Assembly: GCA_945952045.1 (NCBI GenBank)
Contig: CAMFHE010000038.1
Location: 1-47,309, forward strand
Length of the DNA stretch: 47,309 nucleotides
Source of the DNA: an uncultured Rhizobium sp.
GTDB taxonomy: Bacteria > Pseudomonadota > Alphaproteobacteria > Rhizobiales > Rhizobiaceae
Direction: 5' to 3'
Under the pieces are notes generated by a model. The model saw only the letters and a list, made by a program, of their open reading frames with translations, had not been told where the DNA came from and made no database searches. The first letter of the stretch is position 1, and every line of letters begins with the position of its first letter. Made by a program: the position numbers and the translations under genes. Shown in pieces: positions 38,013 through 47,309 of the stretch.

Positions 38013-39278
38013 ATGGCTGAAATGAAGCTTCAGGAACTCAAGAACAAGACTCCGACCGATCTCCTGGCTTTCGCCGAATCACTGGAAGTCGAAAACGCCA
38101 GCACCATGCGCAAGCAGGAGCTGATGTTTGCTATCCTGAAGGTTCTTGCCAATCAGGATGTCGAGATCATCGGCGAAGGCGTCGTCGAAGTCCTGCAGGA
38201 CGGCTTTGGTTTCCTGCGCTCGGCCAATGCAAACTATCTGCCCGGTCCAGACGATATCTATATCTCGCCGTCGCAGATTCGCCGCTTCTCGCTGAAGACA
38301 GGCGATACCGTCGAAGGCCCGATCCGTGGACCGAAAGAGGGCGAACGCTATTTTGCCCTGCTCAAGGTCAACACCATCAATTTCGACGACCCGGAAAAAA
38401 TCCGTCATAAGGTCCACTTCGACAATCTGACGCCGCTCTATCCGAACGAGCGGTTCAAGATGGAACTCGATATTCCGACCTCGAAGGATCTGTCGCCGCG
38501 CGTCATTGATCTCGTGGCGCCGCTCGGCAAGGGCCAGCGTGGGCTGATCGTCGCGCCGCCGCGTACCGGTAAGACGGTGCTGCTGCAGAACATCGCGCAT
38601 TCGATCACGGCAAACCATCCCGAATGTTATCTGATCGTTCTGCTGATCGACGAACGCCCGGAAGAAGTCACGGACATGCAGCGTTCGGTGCGCGGCGAAG
38701 TCGTGTCCTCCACCTTCGACGAACCGGCCGTGCGCCACGTCCAGGTCGCCGAAATGGTCATCGAAAAGGCCAAGCGCCTGGTCGAGCATGGTCGTGACGT
38801 CGTCATCCTGCTGGATTCCATTACCCGCCTCGGTCGTGCCTACAACACTGTCGTGCCCTCTTCCGGCAAGGTGCTGACCGGTGGTGTCGACGCCAACGCC
38901 CTGCAGCGCCCGAAGCGCTTCTTCGGTGCGGCGCGCAATATCGAAGAAGGCGGTTCGCTGACGATCATCGCGACGGCGCTGATCGATACCGGCAGCCGTA
39001 TGGACGAAGTCATCTTCGAAGAATTCAAGGGTACCGGCAACTCGGAAATCGTGCTCGATCGCAAGGTCGCCGACAAGCGTATCTTCCCGGCCATGGATAT
39101 TCTCAAGTCCGGCACGCGCAAGGAAGACCTGCTTGTGCCGCGTCAGGATCTGCAGAAGATTTTCGTACTGCGCCGCATTCTTGCCCCGATGGGCACGACA
39201 GATGCAATCGAGTTCCTCATCGACAAGCTCAAGCAGACGAAGAACAATGGCGATTTCTTCGACTCGATGAATACCTAA
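38013..39278 (+). CDS. rho: Transcription termination factor Rho
   Basis: A 421-residue hexameric RNA helicase that ends transcription at unstructured C-rich sites. The N-terminal Rho domain ([16 protein letters not shown]), the cold-shock RNA-binding fold (GFGFLRS), Walker A APPRTGKT at 181-188 and Walker [16 protein letters not shown] are present, with the Q loop and R loop further on ([21 protein letters not shown]). Length is standard, lacking the long inserts of actinobacterial Rho. The start ATG 38013 was chosen by the family N-terminus [10 protein letters not shown]; an upstream in-frame ATG at 37932 gives residues unlike Rho. Confidence 0.98.
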   Translation: MAEMKLQELKNKTPTDLLAFAESLEVENASTMRKQELMFAILKVLANQDVEIIGEGVVEVLQDGFGFLRSANANYLPGPDDIYISPSQIRRFSLKTGDTVEGPIRGPKEGERYFALLKVNTINFDDPEKIRHKVHFDNLTPLYPNERFKMELDIPTSKDLSPRVIDLVAPLGKGQRGLIVAPPRTGKTVLLQNIAHSITANHPECYLIVLLIDERPEEVTDMQRSVRGEVVSSTFDEPAVRHVQVAEMVIEKAKRLVEHGRDVVILLDSITRLGRAYNTVVPSSGKVLTGGVDANALQRPKRFFGAARNIEEGGSLTIIATALIDTGSRMDEVIFEEFKGTGNSEIVLDRKVADKRIFPAMDILKSGTRKEDLLVPRQDLQKIFVLRRILAPMGTTDAIEFLIDKLKQTKNNGDFFDSMNT

Positions 39279-39305
39279 GCATCGCATTCTCTTTAGCCAG
39301 AGTCG

Positions 39306-39336
39306 AAAAGGTGGGCATGTCCCACCTTTTTGTTTT
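39306..39336 (+). terminator. Terminator after rho
   Basis: A 10-bp stem, AAAAGGTGGG (39306-39315) and CCCACCTTTT (39321-39330), has a five-base loop and is followed by TGTTTT. It lies between rho and mnmE. Confidence 0.88.
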
Positions 39337-39351
39337 AGCCGAGCAAGGACT

Positions 39352-40653
39352 ATGAACGACACGATCTTTGCCCTATCGAGCGGCGGTCTACCCTCCGGTG
39401 TGGCGGTTATCCGGCTCAGTGGGCCAGCAGCGTTCGATATATGTCGACAAATCGTCGACTCCATGCCGGCGCCGCGGATGGCCGCCTTGCGTACTTTGCG
39501 TGGGCGGCATGGAGAGCCGCTGGATCAGGGTCTTGTTATTCTTTTTCCCGCCCCCGCTTCCTTTACTGGAGAAGACTGCGTCGAGCTGCAAATTCACGGA
39601 GGCAAAGCTGTTGTTTCCGCAGTGCTTGAGGAACTGGCGAGTTTTCCCCGCGCGCGCTTGGCGGAAGCAGGAGAATTCTCCCGCCGTGCCTTCGAAAATG
39701 GCCGCATGGATCTGGTCGAGGTCGAAGGCCTTTCCGATCTGATTAATGCCGAAACTGAAATGCAGCGCCGGTTGGCGCTTGAGCAAATGGCCGGGCATGT
39801 CAGCGCCGTCTATGAAGGCTGGGCTGATCGGCTTAAATTCGCAAGAGCGATGATTGAGGCGGAACTCGATTTTTCGGACGAGGAGGATGTTCCAGGTTCC
39901 GTCTCCGATCGTGTCTGGCAGGACATGTGGCAGCTTTCGGCCGAGATGAGCGACCATCTCGCGCGCAGCAAAGGTGGCGAGATCATTCGTGATGGCCTCA
40001 AGGTGGTCATTTCCGGGCCACCCAATGCCGGCAAGTCCACGCTCTTCAATGCCCTCGTGCAGCGCGACGCCGCGATTGTCACCAACATACCGGGCACGAC
40101 GCGCGACGTTCTGCAAACAGATATCGTTATCGACGGTTTTCCCGTCCGGTTAATCGATACAGCCGGTCTTAGAGAAACCGATGACGTCGTCGAACAACTC
40201 GGCGTGCGTCGTGCGCAAACTGCGACAGAAAGCGCCGATGTCGTTCTAAGGCTGCATACGACGGGCCTGTCGAACGATATACCGATCGAGATATCAGGGC
40301 GGATCATTGATGTCTGGACGAAAGCGGATATTTACGCCTCTCCTGGAGGATCATCAATTGGTATCTCGGCTGAAACAGGCGAAGGTATGGAGAAGCTCAA
40401 AGCTTTGATCGTTGAGGACGCGAGGGCGCTAACCGCCAACGGTCTTGTTCTTGCCTCACGTCAGAGACAACTGACGGCTTTGCGGTCTGCTCGTAGGCAA
40501 ATCGATGAGGCATGTCATTCGAATGACTTGCCACTCGACCTACGCGCAGAAATGCTGCGTCATGCGAGCAATGAGCTTGGCCGGATCACTGGCCGTGTTG
40601 ACGTTGAGCAGTTGCTTGACGTAATCTTCTCCCAATTTTGCATCGGGAAATGA
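39352..40653 (+). CDS. mnmE: tRNA modification GTPase MnmE
   Basis: A 433-residue GTPase that with MnmG installs carboxymethylaminomethyl or aminomethyl groups on wobble uridine 34. The N-terminal folate-binding domain starts TIFALSSGGLPSGVAVIRLSG; G1 is GPPNAGKS at 222-229, G2 region TNIPGTTRD, G3 DTAGLRE and G4 TKAD. The C-terminal FCIGK with Cys430 is needed for activity. AAGGA precedes the ATG. Codons are noticeably richer in A and T than in the addAB or trp genes. The TGA stop overlaps a parS-like site. Confidence 0.97.
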   Translation: MNDTIFALSSGGLPSGVAVIRLSGPAAFDICRQIVDSMPAPRMAALRTLRGRHGEPLDQGLVILFPAPASFTGEDCVELQIHGGKAVVSAVLEELASFPRARLAEAGEFSRRAFENGRMDLVEVEGLSDLINAETEMQRRLALEQMAGHVSAVYEGWADRLKFARAMIEAELDFSDEEDVPGSVSDRVWQDMWQLSAEMSDHLARSKGGEIIRDGLKVVISGPPNAGKSTLFNALVQRDAAIVTNIPGTTRDVLQTDIVIDGFPVRLIDTAGLRETDDVVEQLGVRRAQTATESADVVLRLHTTGLSNDIPIEISGRIIDVWTKADIYASPGGSSIGISAETGEGMEKLKALIVEDARALTANGLVLASRQRQLTALRSARRQIDEACHSNDLPLDLRAEMLRHASNELGRITGRVDVEQLLDVIFSQFCIGK

Positions 40654-40666
40654 CTCACGTGAAACA
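40651..40666 (+). other. parS-like site 4 (14 of 16), at the mnmE stop
   Basis: TGACTCACGTGAAACA differs from parS at positions 3 and 4. Its first three bases are the mnmE stop codon. It lies 26 bases from the perfect site 5. Confidence 0.72.
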
Positions 40667-40692
40667 CTACCACTTGAACGAGTCTTCCCGAA

Positions 40693-40708
40693 TGTTTCAC
40701 GTGAAACA
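40693..40708 (+). other. parS site 5, perfect 16 of 16
   Basis: TGTTTCACGTGAAACA is an exact match to the ParB-binding palindrome known from most bacterial chromosomes. It lies 12 bases before the mnmG start in the mnmE-mnmG gap, about 4.5 kb from the proposed origin and 2.5 kb from parA. It is likely the main chromosomal centromere site of the window. Confidence 0.93.
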
Positions 40709-40719
40709 GTAGAGCGATT

Positions 40720-42585
40720 ATGACGAAGTTTGACGTAATTGTCATCGGCGGTGGGCATGCCGGTTGCGAAGCCGCGACGGCTGCGGCGCGTATGGGTGCC
40801 AAGACGGCATTGATTACGCACCAGCGATCAACTATCGGCGTGATGTCCTGCAATCCTGCGATTGGCGGATTGGGAAAAGGGCATCTTGTTCGCGAGATCG
40901 ATGCCCTTGACGGTTTGATGGGCCGGATGGCTGATGCCGCCGGAATTCAGTTTCGAATGCTGAATCGGAAGAAGGGCCCTGCGGTTCGGGGACCACGCAC
41001 GCAAGCCGATCGAAAACTCTATCGTCAGGCCATGCAAGCGGAGATCGATGCTTACCCGAACTTGACGGTCATCGAAGGCGATGCCGCCGACTTACAGCTG
41101 AAACAAGGCTCGGTATGTGCTGTGGTCCTTGGCTCGGGCGAAATTTATGCCTGCGCCGCCGTGGTTCTAACCACCGGCACATTTCTGCGTGGTTTGATCC
41201 ATATCGGCGATCGAAAGTTTCCGGCTGGCCGCATGGGGGAACAACCCTCCACTGGCTTGTCCAGGACTTTACAGTTAGCCGGTTTGGTGCTTGGCCGCCT
41301 TAAAACCGGTACGCCGGCGCGACTGGACGGCAAGACGATTGCATGGTCGGAAATCGGCGCCCAAGCCGCGGATGACGATCCGACGCCATTTTCTTTTTTG
41401 ACCAAAGCGATTACCAATCGACAAATTGATTGTGGCGTAACGCGGACGGTTGCCAAAACGCACCAGATCATCTCAGATAACATTCACCGCTCCGCGATGT
41501 ATTCGGGTCAGATCGAAGGCGTCGGACCACGCTATTGTCCCTCCATCGAAGACAAGATCGTGCGTTTCGGCGAGCGTGACGGACACCAGATTTTTTTGGA
41601 ACCTGAGGGTTTGGATGACGATACGGTCTATCCGAATGGCATTTCTACCTCACTGCCGGAGGATGTTCAGGAGGCCTTTATCCGTTCGATCCCCGGCCTG
41701 GAAAAAGTAAAAATCCTGCAGCCGGGTTATGCCATCGAATATGATCATGTCGATCCTCGCGAACTGCGTCCGTCACTGGAAGTCAAGAAAGTTACCGGTC
41801 TTTTCCTGGCTGGCCAGATCAACGGCACGACGGGATATGAGGAGGCCGGCGCGCAAGGCCTCGTGGCGGGTTTAAATGCCGCGCGACTCGCCGGAGGCGC
41901 GCAAGCTTATCATTTCAGCCGAACCGATTCCTATATCGGTGTGATGATCGACGACCTGACCTCGCGCGGAATCACAGAGCCCTATCGCATGTTCACCTCG
42001 CGTGCCGAATATCGCTTGTCGCTGCGTGCCGACAATGCGGATATGCGCCTCACTGAATTGGGAATCGAGCTCGGCTGTGTCGGTGCAATTCGGCGTGATG
42101 CCTATTCACACTTCAAGACAGATCTGGACCAACAGCGCGCAATATTAAAGGAAAAGAACGTCACTCCATCGGAAGCAGCGCATTACGGCTTGAAGCTGAA
42201 CCAGGATGGGCAGCGACGTTCGGCATACGAACTCTTGGCTTATCCTGACCAGTCTCTTGCCGGGCTGCAGTCGATCTGGCCTGAGCTTGCCGAGATTCCA
42301 CGCAAGGTTGGTGAGGCCTTGGAAATCGAGGCCATGTATGCCGTCTATATGGAAAAGCAGTCCCGCGATATCGCCGATCTACGCCGCGACGAATCCATGG
42401 CGATCCCGGATGATTTTGATTACGCGCCCCTGCAAGGCCTATCGAATGAGTTGAAACAGAAACTGGCCAAGTACCGGCCGAACAATCTCGCGCAGGCCGC
42501 GGTGGTCGATGGTATGACCCCGGCGGCGGTGTCCCTGCTGCTTGTTCATCTGCGCAGGCGGGAAGCTGAAGGAAGAGCAGCGTAA
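40720..42585 (+). CDS. mnmG: tRNA uridine-5-carboxymethylaminomethyl modification enzyme MnmG
   Basis: A 621-residue FAD protein (GidA), partner of MnmE in wobble-uridine modification. The dinucleotide-binding loop is [14 protein letters not shown] at 7-20, followed by [35 protein letters not shown] and [17 protein letters not shown] are strong family marks. The C-terminal helical domain ([17 protein letters not shown]) binds MnmE/tRNA. The stop TAA overlaps the rsmG start (TAATG). The perfect parS lies in its leader, so ParB binding could affect expression, which is inference. Confidence 0.98.
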   Translation: MTKFDVIVIGGGHAGCEAATAAARMGAKTALITHQRSTIGVMSCNPAIGGLGKGHLVREIDALDGLMGRMADAAGIQFRMLNRKKGPAVRGPRTQADRKLYRQAMQAEIDAYPNLTVIEGDAADLQLKQGSVCAVVLGSGEIYACAAVVLTTGTFLRGLIHIGDRKFPAGRMGEQPSTGLSRTLQLAGLVLGRLKTGTPARLDGKTIAWSEIGAQAADDDPTPFSFLTKAITNRQIDCGVTRTVAKTHQIISDNIHRSAMYSGQIEGVGPRYCPSIEDKIVRFGERDGHQIFLEPEGLDDDTVYPNGISTSLPEDVQEAFIRSIPGLEKVKILQPGYAIEYDHVDPRELRPSLEVKKVTGLFLAGQINGTTGYEEAGAQGLVAGLNAARLAGGAQAYHFSRTDSYIGVMIDDLTSRGITEPYRMFTSRAEYRLSLRADNADMRLTELGIELGCVGAIRRDAYSHFKTDLDQQRAILKEKNVTPSEAAHYGLKLNQDGQRRSAYELLAYPDQSLAGLQSIWPELAEIPRKVGEALEIEAMYAVYMEKQSRDIADLRRDESMAIPDDFDYAPLQGLSNELKQKLAKYRPNNLAQAAVVDGMTPAAVSLLLVHLRRREAEGRAA

Positions 42586-43205
42586 TGGCATTTGATTCAC
42601 GGAACCTGAACGTTTCACGTGAAACGTCCGATCGACTGGATCATTTTGTGGAGCTGTTCGTCAAATGGGCCAAAGTCATCAATCTTGTTGCTCCTTCCAC
42701 CCTCGGTGATGTCTGGCGCCGCCATGTCGTCGATAGCAACCAGCTTTACGATCTAGCGCCCGGCCCACATCGCTGGGTCGATCTGGGTAGCGGCGGCGGT
42801 TTTCCCGGCATTGTGACCGCAATCCGTCTGGCGGAAATTGGCGACGGCTGGGTCCATCTAGTCGAAAGCAACAACAAGAAGGCTGGCTTTCTACGGGTTG
42901 CTTTGCAGGAAACCGGTGCGCGTGGCAGTGTCCATCCAATCCGCGCCGAAGAGGCGGTGAAGGAAGTTCCTAGCTGTGATCGGATTTCGGCGCGGGCCTT
43001 GGCGGATGTCGATAAGTTACTCGGCTATGCGGAGCCTTGGTTTGAAACCAATCCGCAGTGTCGCACTTTTCTCCACAAAGGGCGGGAATACCGCGAGGAG
43101 CTGCGGAATGCACATGGAAGTTGGAGATTCGATCTGGTAGAACACCAGAGTATCGTCGAGACCGACTCGAAAATCCTCGAAATTTCCAATTTGCGGCGTT
43201 CATAG
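42585..43205 (+). CDS. rsmG: 16S rRNA (guanine527-N7)-methyltransferase
   Basis: A 206-residue class I SAM methyltransferase (GidB) that modifies G527 of 16S rRNA; its loss gives low-level streptomycin resistance in other bacteria. The SAM loop is [17 protein letters not shown] and the N-terminus has [26 protein letters not shown]. Its residues VSRET are encoded by parS-like site 6, a sequence shared with other proteins whose genes carry parS. It is translationally coupled to mnmG, with parA following 18 bases after its stop. Confidence 0.96.
   Translation: MAFDSRNLNVSRETSDRLDHFVELFVKWAKVINLVAPSTLGDVWRRHVVDSNQLYDLAPGPHRWVDLGSGGGFPGIVTAIRLAEIGDGWVHLVESNNKKAGFLRVALQETGARGSVHPIRAEEAVKEVPSCDRISARALADVDKLLGYAEPWFETNPQCRTFLHKGREYREELRNAHGSWRFDLVEHQSIVETDSKILEISNLRRS
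42611..42626 (+). other. parS-like site 6 (14 of 16), inside rsmG
   Basis: CGTTTCACGTGAAACG is a perfect 16-bp palindrome differing from the consensus only at the two outer bases. It lies in codons 9-14 of rsmG, 0.6 kb before parA. Confidence 0.78.
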
Positions 43206-43223
43206 CGATTTCAGGTGCGGCAT

Positions 43224-44018
43224 ATGGCCTATGAGAAAAACCGGATTATCACGATTGCCAACCAGAAGGGCGGCGTCGGCAAAACGACGACAGCCATCAA
43301 TCTGGCAACTGCCCTGGCAGCGATCGGCGAGCGTGTTCTGATCGTCGATCTCGACCCTCAGGGCAACGCCAGCACCGGTCTTGGCATAGACCGCCGCGAT
43401 CGCAAGGTTTCATCCTATGACCTGCTGGCTGGCACCGAGAATATTCTCGATACAGTGACGGAAACGGCTGTTCCCAATCTCTACATTATTCCCTCGACGA
43501 TGGACCTTCTCGGTTTCGAGATGGAGTTTTCACAGGCCGCTGACCGCGTCTTTCGTCTGCGTCGCGCGCTGGAATCGGATCAGGCTTCAGCATTCTCCTA
43601 TATTCTGCTTGATTGCCCGCCGTCGTTCAATTTGCTGACGATGAACGCAATGGCGGCAGCCCATTCGGTCCTTGTTCCCTTGCAATGCGAATTCTTCGCG
43701 TTGGAAGGCCTGAGCCAGCTTCTCGAGACCGTGAATCAGGTGCGCAAGAGCGTCAATCCGCTGCTCGATATCCAGGGTATTGTGTTGACCATGTATGATT
43801 CCCGGAACAACCTAGCGCAGCAGGTTGTCACCGATGTACGCACTCATCTTGGCGACAAGGTGTATCACACTCTGATCCCCCGCAATGTGCGGGTCTCGGA
43901 AGCGCCCTCCTACGGCAAGCCGGCAATTCTTTACGATCTCAAATGCGCTGGCAGCCAGGCCTATTTGCAGCTTGCTTCTGAAGTGATCCAACGCGAACGC
44001 CATCGCAAGGCCGCGTGA
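43224..44018 (+). CDS. parA: Chromosome partitioning ATPase ParA
   Basis: A 264-residue deviant Walker A ATPase that forms a gradient on the nucleoid and pulls ParB-parS complexes apart. The motif KGGVGKTTTAINLATAL starts at residue 15; LIVDLDPQGNASTGLG and YILLDCPPSFNLLTMNA are the A' and B motifs. The length is that of chromosomal (type Ib/Soj) ParA without an N-terminal HTH, unlike the repABC plasmid RepA, so it belongs to the chromosome. ATG 43224 is preferred to GTG 43215 because AGG sits 8 bases before it. Confidence 0.97.
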   Translation: MAYEKNRIITIANQKGGVGKTTTAINLATALAAIGERVLIVDLDPQGNASTGLGIDRRDRKVSSYDLLAGTENILDTVTETAVPNLYIIPSTMDLLGFEMEFSQAADRVFRLRRALESDQASAFSYILLDCPPSFNLLTMNAMAAAHSVLVPLQCEFFALEGLSQLLETVNQVRKSVNPLLDIQGIVLTMYDSRNNLAQQVVTDVRTHLGDKVYHTLIPRNVRVSEAPSYGKPAILYDLKCAGSQAYLQLASEVIQRERHRKAA

Positions 44019-44106
44019 CGCGTTTCATCCTTGAAGCTTGAACGCTATGTGTTTGATGCCTTTCCGGCATGGAGACCGGAAAGGACCTGAAGAAAGAGAT
44101 GCGCCG

Positions 44107-44991
44107 ATGAATGACGATCTTTCGAAACGCCGCCTCGGGCGCGGTCTGGCTGCTCTTATCGGCGAGATGGATCAACCCGTTCCCGTTGGCGAAAAGCGTC
44201 CTGTCGTCAATCCGGATCGCATGATCCCGATCGAATTCGTCGCACGTAGCGCGCGAAATCCGCGCCGCTATTTCGATGAAAACGAACTTCAGGATCTGGC
44301 CAACTCAGTGCGTCAGCATGGTATCGTCCAGCCTGTTGTCGTTCGCACCGTTGGCGTGGACCGCTATGAAATCATCGCCGGCGAGCGTCGTTGGCGGGCA
44401 GCACAGCTGGCGGGTTTTGTCGAAATTCCCGTCATTGTGCGCGATGTCGATGATCGCACGGCACTTGAAATTGCAATCGTCGAAAATGTCCAGCGTTCAG
44501 ACCTCAATCCCCTTGAAGAGGCATTGGGCTACGAACAGCTGATTGCCGAGCATGGATATACCCAGAACGATCTGGGAGAAATCATTGGTAAGAGCCGTAG
44601 CCACGTGGCGAACAGCCTTCGTCTTTTAAAGCTGCCCGATCCAGTGCGTGACATGCTGGCATCCGGCTCATTGTCTGCCGGTCATGCGCGCGCGCTTGTC
44701 TCGACGTCCGATCCGACAACCTTGGCAAAGCAGGTCGTTCACAAGGGCATGTCGGTGCGCGATGCGGAAAAACTGGCGCAGAACGATATCAAGGCTCAGA
44801 GCGATCCCGCTTACGGCAATCGCAAGCGTGACGAGAAAGACTCGGATACGCTGGCTCTGGAGCGGAGCCTGTCGGATACGCTTGGCCTTGATGTAACCAT
44901 CAATCACAAGGGCAGCAGCGGCCAGATTCGCATTGCCTACAAGACCCTTGAGCAGCTCGAGGATATCTGCCGGCTGCTTGAAAAGCGCTAA
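44107..44991 (+). CDS. parB: Chromosome partitioning protein ParB
   Basis: A 294-residue CTP-dependent clamp that loads at parS and spreads. The N-terminal basic peptide RRLGRGLAALIGEM contacts ParA. The CTPase/ParB fold has QHGIVQPVVVR and IIAGERRWRAAQLAGF (GERRxRA box), and the HTH is DLGEIIGKSRSHVANSLRLLKL. The C-terminal dimer domain is present to LLEKR. ATG 44107 is chosen by an AAAGAGA stretch before it and by the conserved basic start; upstream in-frame codons to 44038 do not look like ParB. Its stop abuts the holA stop on the other strand. Confidence 0.97.
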   Translation: MNDDLSKRRLGRGLAALIGEMDQPVPVGEKRPVVNPDRMIPIEFVARSARNPRRYFDENELQDLANSVRQHGIVQPVVVRTVGVDRYEIIAGERRWRAAQLAGFVEIPVIVRDVDDRTALEIAIVENVQRSDLNPLEEALGYEQLIAEHGYTQNDLGEIIGKSRSHVANSLRLLKLPDPVRDMLASGSLSAGHARALVSTSDPTTLAKQVVHKGMSVRDAEKLAQNDIKAQSDPAYGNRKRDEKDSDTLALERSLSDTLGLDVTINHKGSSGQIRIAYKTLEQLEDICRLLEKR

Positions 44992-46029
44992 TCAGGCGCG
45001 TTTACCGGATTGCAATGTCAGCGATAGCAGAGTTTGTAGGGCTATGCTGTCTTCAAGCGCCTGGCGCTGACGCGTCTGCAGAATTGCCGTGTTCACGCGG
45101 CGCATTTCGCGGGCGATGGATTGCGGTGCCCAGATTCGCAGCGCGGATTCCAAAATCGGCTTGCGACGAAAATGGACATGGCGCGCATGGCTTTGCATGA
45201 CCTGTTGCGGCGAGAGCTTTTTCTCATCCATCTCTGAGCGTAAGACGTCCAGCAGCTGTAATTGTTTCAAACAGGATTGAAGCAACAGGAAGACCGGCGT
45301 CTTGGATGCGAACACTTTCCCGGTCTCCTGGATGAAGCGATCCTTGTCACCACTGAAAATGGCATCGACGGCATCGTCAACAGAAGTCGAGCTGGCGTCA
45401 CCCACGATGTCGGTCACATGGTGGGCATCAATTGTTTCCTGGCCGCGCGCATACAGCGCCAGTTTTTGCAACTCATTGCGCGAGGCCAGCCGATCGCCGC
45501 CGAGGCTATCGATCAGGATTTCGCGAGCCTCCGGTGTGATACGGAGATTTTCCTTGGCCAGCTCAGTGTCGATCAGGGCATTGAGCGCACGGCGATCGTC
45601 GGCGTAGCAGGCGATGGAGGCGACGGCCTTGTGGCTATCGACGAGCTTGCGAAGACCGACACCTTTTTTGATATCGCCGGCCTCGATAATTAGCACGGTG
45701 TCTGTAAGGTTCTGTTCAACGATGCGGGGCATGGCATCGATCAGGCCACGATCATTGCCGCCGCTTTTTATCCAGATCAGTTTCTCCCCGCCAAAGAGAC
45801 CGAGGGCGCCAACTTCGTCAAGCAAGCGCCCTCCCCCGTTTCCGAGATCGCCGGCATCAAGCCGCGTGACGGAAAAGGGATCATCCAGGGCAATCCCGGA
45901 CTTTTGGGCAATCGCCGACGCGCGTTCGGAAACAAGACCGCGATCAGGGCCGAAGATGACGAAGATCCGATAGGAACGCGTTGCCTGATTCAGGAACGCA
46001 TCGAACTCGTGGGACTTGATCTCCGTCAT
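44992..46029 (-). CDS. holA: DNA polymerase III delta subunit
   Basis: A 345-residue clamp-loader delta subunit, which opens the beta sliding clamp. The N-terminal YRIFVIFGPDRGLVSERASAI, LIWIKSGGNDRG, LIEAGDIKKGVGLRKL and ALNALIDTEL segments match the family; the helical C-terminal domain carries QSLLQSCLKQLQLL-like sequence (VFLLLQSCLKQLQLLDVLR). It is last of the leftward leuS-lptE-holA run. Convergent with parB, with no spare base and no terminator visible between. Confidence 0.93.
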   Translation of the reverse strand: MTEIKSHEFDAFLNQATRSYRIFVIFGPDRGLVSERASAIAQKSGIALDDPFSVTRLDAGDLGNGGGRLLDEVGALGLFGGEKLIWIKSGGNDRGLIDAMPRIVEQNLTDTVLIIEAGDIKKGVGLRKLVDSHKAVASIACYADDRRALNALIDTELAKENLRITPEAREILIDSLGGDRLASRNELQKLALYARGQETIDAHHVTDIVGDASSTSVDDAVDAIFSGDKDRFIQETGKVFASKTPVFLLLQSCLKQLQLLDVLRSEMDEKKLSPQQVMQSHARHVHFRRKPILESALRIWAPQSIAREMRRVNTAILQTRQRQALEDSIALQTLLSLTLQSGKRA

Positions 46030-46043
46030 CGTCTATCGGGCGA

Positions 46044-46565
46044 TCAGCGGCCGAGGGCGGCTGCGAGATCGGCGCGAACCAGTTCCGCAGCTTCGGCGGC
46101 GGCGCGATTTTCTGCGTCGCGGATTGCACGCACCTTGGCGAATTCCTGAACCGGGAAGTCAACCAGCGCCGTCGCCTTGCGGTGACCGGCCTTTAGCACC
46201 TGTCCGTCGGTCGCCCGGCGGAGGATATAATCCACCGTCACGACAGCCTCACCGGCGCGGGCGCGGTCGGAGGTTTCGACCAGAAGCAATTGCGTGATCG
46301 AGCTGTTCACGGTCAGATCGACCTTATATTCAGGATTAGCCGGCTCACCACTTCCGCCGCCTGTGAGGAAGATCAGCTTGTTGCGCACAACCTGACCGAC
46401 ACGGCTGCCCGCGTCCGAATAGGCGATCGAGCCGAGTTTCTGGGCAACGCCGCCCGCTTCGGAATAAAGCGGGCGAACCTGGCAACCGGCGGCCAGAGCG
46501 GAAAGCGCAATCAGAACGACAGCGCCGCTCGTACGAAGAATTTTCGAGCGGAAATCAGACGACAA
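46044..46565 (-). CDS. lptE: LPS-assembly lipoprotein LptE, TTG start
   Basis: A 173-residue outer-membrane lipoprotein that plugs the LptD barrel and inserts lipopolysaccharide. A signal sequence (basic RSKILR, then [13 protein letters not shown]) ends in a lipobox with Cys28. The rest has the family's QVRPLYSE start and the late [21 protein letters not shown] helix. The only start giving the whole signal peptide is TTG at 46565, inside the end of leuS; an in-frame stop lies two codons before it. It overlaps leuS by 11 bases. Confidence 0.88.
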   Translation of the reverse strand: MSSDFRSKILRTSGAVVLIALSALAAGCQVRPLYSEAGGVAQKLGSIAYSDAGSRVGQVVRNKLIFLTGGGSGEPANPEYKVDLTVNSSITQLLLVETSDRARAGEAVVTVDYILRRATDGQVLKAGHRKATALVDFPVQEFAKVRAIRDAENRAAAEAAELVRADLAAALGR

Positions 46566-47309
46566 TGTTCACGATCCTTTGCGGCACCACGATGATCTTC
46601 TTCGGCGCCTGTCCGGCAAGGGCGGCCTGTACGGCCTCAAGCGCGAGAACGGCGGACTGAACGGTATTCTGGTCTGCATCCGGCGCGATTGTCAATTCGG
46701 CGCGCTTCTTGCCGTTGATCTGTACCGGCAATGTGATTTCGTTGTCCTTGGTCAGCGCCTCGTCATAGGCCGGCCAGCTCGCTTTTGCGACCAGACCATT
46801 TTGTTTCAGCACGGACCAGCATTCCTCGGCCAGATGCGGGGTCATCGGTGCGACAAGCTGGACGAGGATCAACACGGCTTCCTTGACGGCAGCGGTGGTG
46901 GCCGCATCCGCCTCGCCGCTTGCCACCTTTGTGAGCGGTGCGGCAAGCGCGTTGACCATCTCATAGATGCGGGCAACGGCCTTGTTGAAATTCAGCTTGT
47001 CGTAGTCACCCTGAACTGCCTTCAGCGTCTTGTGAGCGATCTGCGAGATCGGCAGGGCCTCGCCGTCGCTGGCGGGTGCGGCATCGACGCTGCACAGGCG
47101 CTCGGCGGCTTCGGAAATCAGACGCCAGGCACGCTGCACGAAACGATGCGACCCTTCAACGCCGGCTTCCGACCAGATGACGTCACGATCCGGCGGCGAA
47201 TCCGAAAGTACGAAGAAGCGAGCGGTGTCGGCGCCGTAGGATGCGATGATATCGTCGGGATCGACCACGTTCTTCTTCGACTTCGACATCTTCTCGATCG
47301 AGCCGATCT
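46555..47309 (-). CDS. leuS: Leucyl-tRNA synthetase, C-terminal part (5' end outside window)
   Basis: About 251 residues of a class I aminoacyl-tRNA synthetase that charges tRNA-Leu; the rest of a roughly 870-residue protein is beyond the right edge. The [13 protein letters not shown] loop at the edge is the catalytic KMSKS motif. [20 protein letters not shown] and [10 protein letters not shown] are LeuRS-type anticodon-domain entry, and [10 protein letters not shown] and [12 protein letters not shown] close the C-terminal domain. The frame is open to the right edge. Confidence 0.97.
   Translation of the reverse strand, partial: IGSIEKMSKSKKNVVDPDDIIASYGADTARFFVLSDSPPDRDVIWSEAGVEGSHRFVQRAWRLISEAAERLCSVDAAPASDGEALPISQIAHKTLKAVQGDYDKLNFNKAVARIYEMVNALAAPLTKVASGEADAATTAAVKEAVLILVQLVAPMTPHLAEECWSVLKQNGLVAKASWPAYDEALTKDNEITLPVQINGKKRAELTIAPDADQNTVQSAVLALEAVQAALAGQAPKKIIVVPQRIVNIVV

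Noticed and set aside
44595..44612. CCACGTGG within parB as another parS site.
   Set aside because: Only the central CACGTG is shared; the flanks do not match the palindrome.

Overview
This window is core chromosome of an alphaproteobacterium, almost certainly a member of the Rhizobiales and most likely of the Rhizobiaceae (Rhizobium/Agrobacterium-like). The evidence is high-GC coding sequence, the order trpF-trpB-trpA-accD-folC, a DivL-type tyrosine pseudo-histidine kinase beside ahcY, a TsaE-sugar kinase fusion, a RIME-like double palindrome, and the order coaE-aroE-maf-regulator | hemE-hemJ-rho-mnmE-mnmG-rsmG-parA-parB around an AT-rich gap with DnaA boxes. The species cannot be named from the sequence alone. 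I see no prophage, insertion sequence, CRISPR array, tRNA or rRNA.

Layout. 1-0.8 kb: the 3' end of ahcY and its terminator. 1-12.6 kb (+): a tightly overlapping run of divL-like kinase, tsaE-amgK fusion, murU-like nucleotidyltransferase, addB and addA, then trxA. 13-19 kb (-): an EEP-family hydrolase, folC, accD, trpA, trpB, trpF. 19-25 kb: a RIME-like element, a YgjP-type metalloprotease, a DUF2852 membrane protein, intracellular PHA depolymerase, a group II aromatic amino acid decarboxylase, a glutathionyl-hydroquinone-reductase-like GST and a divergent nitroreductase. 25-31 kb (-): gyrB, an XRE regulator, an Smr-domain protein, MltA and a Tim44-like protein. 31-32 kb (+): fxsA and secB. 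32-36 kb (-): dnaQ, coaE, aroE, maf and a dikinase regulator.

At about 35.86-36.24 kb a 383-bp gene-free stretch carries a perfect DnaA box, near-matches and AT-rich DNA between divergent gene sets. I read this as the chromosomal origin. To its right (+) lie hemE, hemJ, rho, mnmE, mnmG, rsmG, parA and parB; then (-) holA, lptE and the 3' end of leuS. Six sequences matching or nearly matching the bacterial parS palindrome TGTTTCACGTGAAACA lie between 25.4 and 42.6 kb. The best, a perfect match, is just upstream of mnmG and about 4.5 kb from the proposed origin. Together with parA/parB this makes the right half of the window a replication-origin and centromere domain.

The left operon joins peptidoglycan sugar salvage (anomeric kinase plus uridylyltransferase) and tRNA t6A synthesis to double-strand-break repair (AddAB), downstream of a cell-cycle regulator. 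No clearly new system is present. The points most worth checking are the parS/oriC arrangement, the tyrosine H-box kinase, the kinase fusion, AccD without its zinc ribbon, MltA without a visible export signal, and several palindromic intergenic elements.
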